A DNA stretch of 64,000 nt from Clavibacter zhangzhiyongii (GTDB lineage: Bacteria; Actinomycetota; Actinomycetes; Actinomycetales; Microbacteriaceae), in NCBI RefSeq assembly GCF_014775655.1, contig NZ_CP061274.1, forward strand, positions 620,001-684,000, in the 5' to 3' direction. A model generated the notes under the pieces. The model had not been told where the DNA came from, did no database searches, and was given only the letters and a program-made list of their open reading frames with translations. Of this stretch, positions 61,411 to 64,000 are shown piece after piece (positions within the stretch are counted from its first letter, which is position 1; each line of letters starts with the position of its first letter). Position numbers and translations under genes: made by a program.

Positions 61411-61974
61411 TCAGCCGCGTGCGTCGTCCTGCACGGCCTGCTTCGCGTCCTGGGCGCTGCCCTTGACGTCGTCCGCGGTCGACTGCGCCTCGGCCTTGAC
61501 GGTGCCGGCGGAGTCGGTCGCGGTGTCCTTGACGGCCGCGGCGGCCTGCTGCGCGGGCTCCTTCAGCTCGGACGCGACGTCCTTCGCGGCGTCGGTCGCC
61601 TTCTCGACGAGGGGCTGCGCCTTGTCCTTGACGGTCGTGGCGAGCTCCTTCTCCTTGTCGCTCGCCGGGATCAGCGAGGCGATGAGGAGACCGGCGCCGA
61701 ACGCGACGAGGCCGAGGCCGACGGGGTTGCCCTTCGCCTTGGCCTTCGCGCCGCCGGCGGTGCCGGAGACGGCGTCGCCCACGTTCGCGCGGGCGTCGCT
61801 CGCGGAGCCGAGGACGCTGTCCTTGACGTTCGAGAGGGCGCCGCGCACCTTGTCGGTCTGGCGCTGGGCCACCTTGGCGGGCGTGACCTTGTCGGCCACC
61901 GCATCCACGTCGATGCTCAGCTCGTTGCGCGTGCGCTCGATCTCCGCACGGATCTGCTCGGGGTTGTCGCTCAT
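61411..61974 (-). CDS. DUF3618 protein
   Basis: The 187-residue protein starts with the DUF3618 block 'PEQIRAEIERTRNELSIDVDAVADKVTP', has one membrane helix ('VGLGLVAFGAGLLIASLIP') and then a long Ala/Lys/Asp helical tail ('KDKAQPLVEKATDAAKDVASELKEPAQQAAAAVKDTA') like LEA or apolipoprotein-type repeats. It is the third gene of an operon with a holin-like protein and a related helical protein; ATG 61974 overlaps the previous stop (ATGA). A role in envelope stress is inferred. Confidence 0.85.
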   Translation of the reverse strand: MSDNPEQIRAEIERTRNELSIDVDAVADKVTPAKVAQRQTDKVRGALSNVKDSVLGSASDARANVGDAVSGTAGGAKAKAKGNPVGLGLVAFGAGLLIASLIPASDKEKELATTVKDKAQPLVEKATDAAKDVASELKEPAQQAAAAVKDTATDSAGTVKAEAQSTADDVKGSAQDAKQAVQDDARG

Positions 61975-62390
61975 CGGTCTGCCTCGTTCCTCTTCATCGC
62001 TTCGGGGATCTTCTTGACGCTCTCGGCCGTGCGGGGCGCGCCCTGCACGGTCTTGAGCTGCTTGCGGCCCTGCAGGTACATGACCAGGCCGATGACGGCC
62101 CAGATGACGGCCACGACGACCGCGCCCCAGGCCTGGTTGTCGAACAGGTAGCCCAGTCCGACCATGAGGGCGACGGAGAGGAAGAACACGGCCATGAGGC
62201 CCGCGTATCCCGCGCCGCCCAAGAGGCCCGCGCCCTTCCCGGCCTTCTTGGCCGAGTCGCTGATCTCCGCCTTGGCGAGGGCGATCTCCTGGCGCATCAG
62301 CGTGGAGACGTCCCGCGTGACGTTGCCGAGGAGGTCGCCGAGGCTCGTCGTCGCGGCCTTCTCCTCGGAGGGGGTGCGTCCGTCGGTCAT
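61971..62390 (-). CDS. phage-holin-like (actinobacterial Holin-X) membrane protein
   Basis: The 139-residue protein has the pattern of the Phage_holin_3_6 family: 'SLGDLLGNVTRDVSTLMRQEIALAKAEISDSAKKAGKGAGLLGGAGYAGLMAVFFLSVALMVGLGYL' and a second helix 'WGAVVVAVIWAVIGLVMYLQGRKQL'. Despite the name it is a chromosomal housekeeping family in actinomycetes and not a sign of prophage. It overlaps both neighbours by 4 bp. Confidence 0.87.
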   Translation of the reverse strand: MTDGRTPSEEKAATTSLGDLLGNVTRDVSTLMRQEIALAKAEISDSAKKAGKGAGLLGGAGYAGLMAVFFLSVALMVGLGYLFDNQAWGAVVVAVIWAVIGLVMYLQGRKQLKTVQGAPRTAESVKKIPEAMKRNEADR

Positions 62391-63262
62391 GCGCGCGATC
62401 CGTCGGTGCGGTCGCCCGCGCCGAAGGTGTCGGTCAGCGGGTCGACGGGGCGCGTCTGGTCGTAGAGCGGGGTGGACGCGTCCGTCGCCGGGGCGTCGTA
62501 CGGTCCGACGCCGATGGGCTCGTCGGCGCTGAGCTCGGTCGGCGCGTGCGCGCTCGCGGTCGGGACCGCGGGCGTGACGTAGCCGGCGGAGGTGCCCGCG
62601 GTGCCGGTGCCGGTGCTCGAGGCGCCCGCGGCGGGGGCCTGCTCGGCCTCCTTGCGGTCGTGCGCCTCGCTCGTCAGCGAGCGGGTGAGGCGGCCGGCGG
62701 CGACGCCCGCGACGACCGCGAGGCCGACGAACAGGCCCGGGCGGCGGCGCGCGAAGTCGGTCACGTCCTGGAGGAGCGTGCCCGGGTCGCGGCCCTCGAG
62801 GTACGAGGCCGCGCTGCCGGCGCGGTGGGCGACCTGCGAGACGAGCTCGCTGGCGAGGCCCGTGCTCTCGGACTTGTCGCCCATGTCCCGCAGCTCGTCG
62901 CTGAGCGTGCGGAGGCTGCCGGCGGCGCGCTCCTGCTGGACGCCCGTCTGCTCGCGGAGCTGGTCGCGCGTCTGCGCGAGGAGGTCCTGCGCCTGCGACT
63001 TGGCCTCGGACGCGACCTTGGAGGCCTCGTCCTTCGTGACGCCGGCGACGTGCTGGGTGCCGGCCTTCGCGTCGCCGGCGACGCTGGCCGCCTGCTCCTT
63101 CGCGGTGTCCGTGGTGCTGCTTCCGGTGCTGTCGGTGCTCGCGGAGCCGGTGCCCGCGCCCCCGGTCGTGCCCAGGGTGGACGCCGGGACGACGGCCGCG
63201 TACGCGTCGTCGGAGGCGTAGCCGCCGTTCGCGGGCGACGCCGGTGTGAGGTCGTTCGACAT
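62387..63262 (-). CDS. hypothetical membrane-associated helical protein
   Basis: The 291-residue protein has a polar Ser/Thr/Gly start, a long Ala/Lys/Gln amphipathic helix region ('AKEQAASVAGDAKAGTQHVAGVTKDEASKVASEAKSQAQDLLAQTRDQL') like late-embryogenesis proteins, one membrane helix ('RRPGLFVGLAVVAGVAAGRLTRSL') and a disordered Pro/Thr tail. It is the first gene of the operon with the holin-like and DUF3618 genes. Its ribosome-binding site (GAGAGGG) lies in a predicted stem of the leader. Confidence 0.8.
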   Translation of the reverse strand: MSNDLTPASPANGGYASDDAYAAVVPASTLGTTGGAGTGSASTDSTGSSTTDTAKEQAASVAGDAKAGTQHVAGVTKDEASKVASEAKSQAQDLLAQTRDQLREQTGVQQERAAGSLRTLSDELRDMGDKSESTGLASELVSQVAHRAGSAASYLEGRDPGTLLQDVTDFARRRPGLFVGLAVVAGVAAGRLTRSLTSEAHDRKEAEQAPAAGASSTGTGTAGTSAGYVTPAVPTASAHAPTELSADEPIGVGPYDAPATDASTPLYDQTRPVDPLTDTFGAGDRTDGSRA

Positions 63263-63341
63263 GTGGTTCCCTCTCGGTGCTCGTGGTGTTCGAGTTGCCG
63301 CAGGGCTCGGGCCCTGCTCACCACACGCAACTCCGAGAGGA
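63263..63341 (-). promoter_or_regulatory. structured 5' leader that can hide the ribosome-binding site
   Basis: Minus-strand RNA from about 63341 can form four complementary pairs: CTCTCGG (63339-63333) with CCGAGAG (63277-63271), GAGTTGC/GCAACTC (63333-63327 with 63298-63292), GCAGGGC/GCCCTGC (63317-63311 with 63306-63300) and GTGGTG/CACCAC (63324-63319 with 63288-63283). The second and fourth pairs cross, so they are alternatives or a pseudoknot. The first pair covers GAGAGGG just before ATG 63262. Confidence 0.5.
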
Positions 63342-63347
63342 GCGCCA

Positions 63348-63353
63348 TGCCTA
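63348..63353 (-). promoter_or_regulatory. candidate -10 hexamer of the envelope operon
   Basis: On the minus strand this reads TAGGCA and places the transcript start near 63341, at the edge of the structured leader. Confidence 0.4.
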
Positions 63354-63364
63354 GCCCCCCGGCG

Positions 63365-63379
63365 AAAAAGGGGGCCCCC
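63365..63379 (-). terminator. GC palindrome with T-run after the APC permease gene
   Basis: On the minus strand GGGGGCCCCC is followed by TTTTT. It lies about 40 bp past the stop of the permease gene and just before the next operon's promoter. Confidence 0.55.
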
Positions 63380-63416
63380 TAACCATTAGTACGCAGATGC
63401 GCTATGCGCGCGGGCG

Positions 63417-64000
63417 CTACGGGGTCTCGCGGCCGCTCGTGTGCTTGACCGGCGTGGTCGGAGGAGGGCCGGGTCGGCGCACGGCGGGGCGCACGGGCTC
63501 GCCACGGCGGTCCTGGCCGGGGACGGGTCGCGACCGGCGGCCGTAGATGAGCTCCGACGAGTCGAGCAGCCACGGCACCAGGGCGAGCGTGACGCCGTGC
63601 ACGAGCAGGAGCTTCTGGCGGATCCGCCTGGCCTTGTGGTTGTGCAGCAGCGTCTCCCACCAGTGCCCGACGATGTAGACGGGCGTGTAGACCGTGATGA
63701 TCTCGCTGCCGTGCTCCTCGCGCCGCGACTTCAGGTACCTGATGAGCGGGAAGCTGATGTCGCGGTACGGCGAGGCGACGATGCGCAGCGGCATGTCGAT
63801 CTCCATCTCGACCCACTGGCGCTCCAGCAGCCTCGTGGCCTCGTCGTCGATGGAGACGTGCACCGCCTCGATGCTGTCGTGGTTCGCCGCGATCGCGTAG
63901 TCGAGGGCCTTGAGCACCGGCTTCTGCATCCGGCCGACGAGCACGACCGCGTGGTCGCCCGTGGAGCCGAAGACCGTGACGGGGTCGACCTCGATCTCCT
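63417..64000 (-). CDS. APC-family amino acid permease, C-terminal part (5' truncated by window edge)
   Basis: The frame is open to the right edge. The visible 190 or so residues are the soluble C-terminal domain found in a group of actinobacterial APC permeases: 'VFGSTGDHAVVLVGRMQKPVLKALDYAIAANHDSIEAVHVSIDDEA' has a USP-like first strand and helix, followed by 'PLRIVASPYRDISFPLIRYLKSR', 'IITVYTPVYIVGHWWETLLHN' and 'RIRQKLLLVHGVTLALVPWLLDSS'. The membrane part must lie beyond the window. The last 40 residues are Arg/Pro-rich. The assignment rests on this tail alone. Confidence 0.7.
   Translation of the reverse strand, partial: EIEVDPVTVFGSTGDHAVVLVGRMQKPVLKALDYAIAANHDSIEAVHVSIDDEATRLLERQWVEMEIDMPLRIVASPYRDISFPLIRYLKSRREEHGSEIITVYTPVYIVGHWWETLLHNHKARRIRQKLLLVHGVTLALVPWLLDSSELIYGRRSRPVPGQDRRGEPVRPAVRRPGPPPTTPVKHTSGRETP

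Noticed and set aside
61971-62390. Prophage remnant suggested by a holin-like protein
   Set aside because: The Holin-X family is common on actinomycete chromosomes beside DUF3618, and no other phage gene is present.

Overview
The window is about 73% G+C, is packed with genes, and has the gene families and start signals of an actinomycete of the family Microbacteriaceae. A Clavibacter-like plant-associated species is my best guess. That rests on gene content and on a very frequent start architecture (a TAnnnT -10 hexamer six or seven bases before the start codon, giving leaderless messages), not on a database match. I see no rRNA, tRNA, insertion sequence, prophage or CRISPR array. The window is chromosomal: it carries nearly the whole late purine pathway (purS, Q, L, C, D, F, M).

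1-9.7 kb: the end of a Pro/Ala repeat protein, an acetyltransferase, a CBM-like protein, a VOC-fold protein, a membrane-anchored serine hydrolase followed by a histidine kinase and response regulator, an Ohr peroxidase, a chorismate mutase, an ATP-grasp ligase and a phosphodiesterase-like EEP protein.

9.7-28.3 kb: an exopolysaccharide locus. Reading along the minus strand from 22.1 to 10.4 kb: a Wzc-like tyrosine kinase, a Wzb-like phosphatase, a polyprenyl-phosphate sugar transferase, two glycosyltransferases, a Wzx-like flippase, a pyruvyltransferase, a Wzy-like polymerase and a DUF4012 protein. Most junctions from the sugar transferase onward are 4-bp or shorter overlaps. Two acyltransferases and an SGNH lipoprotein follow on the right. 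Two EEP paralogues of the same orientation bracket the locus.

28.4-36.7 kb: purS-purQ-purL with a coupled dienelactone hydrolase, then a four-gene set (DUF2848, MFS transporter, FCD-type GntR regulator, nitrilase-family amidase). Both divergent promoters of this set carry the same TGTATACA operator, so it looks like one catabolic regulon.

36.7-49.3 kb: an XRE/DUF2975 pair, an aldo/keto reductase, a Fur-family regulator with catalase, two acetyltransferases, membrane proteins, PhzF and CNNM families, and an FAD monooxygenase divergent from a MarR regulator with a perfect 19-bp palindrome between them.

49.3-53.3 kb: the most unusual locus. One 876-residue protein fuses an acyl-CoA-dehydrogenase-like domain, a PIG-L deacetylase and a NodS-like methyltransferase. 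It is translationally coupled to a family-2 glycosyltransferase, which suggests an undescribed route to an N-modified amino-sugar conjugate.

53.4-64 kb: purC-purD, purF and purM (divergent), DUF3073, a flavoprotein, a three-gene envelope operon behind a structured leader that can hide its ribosome-binding site, and the C-terminus of an APC permease.
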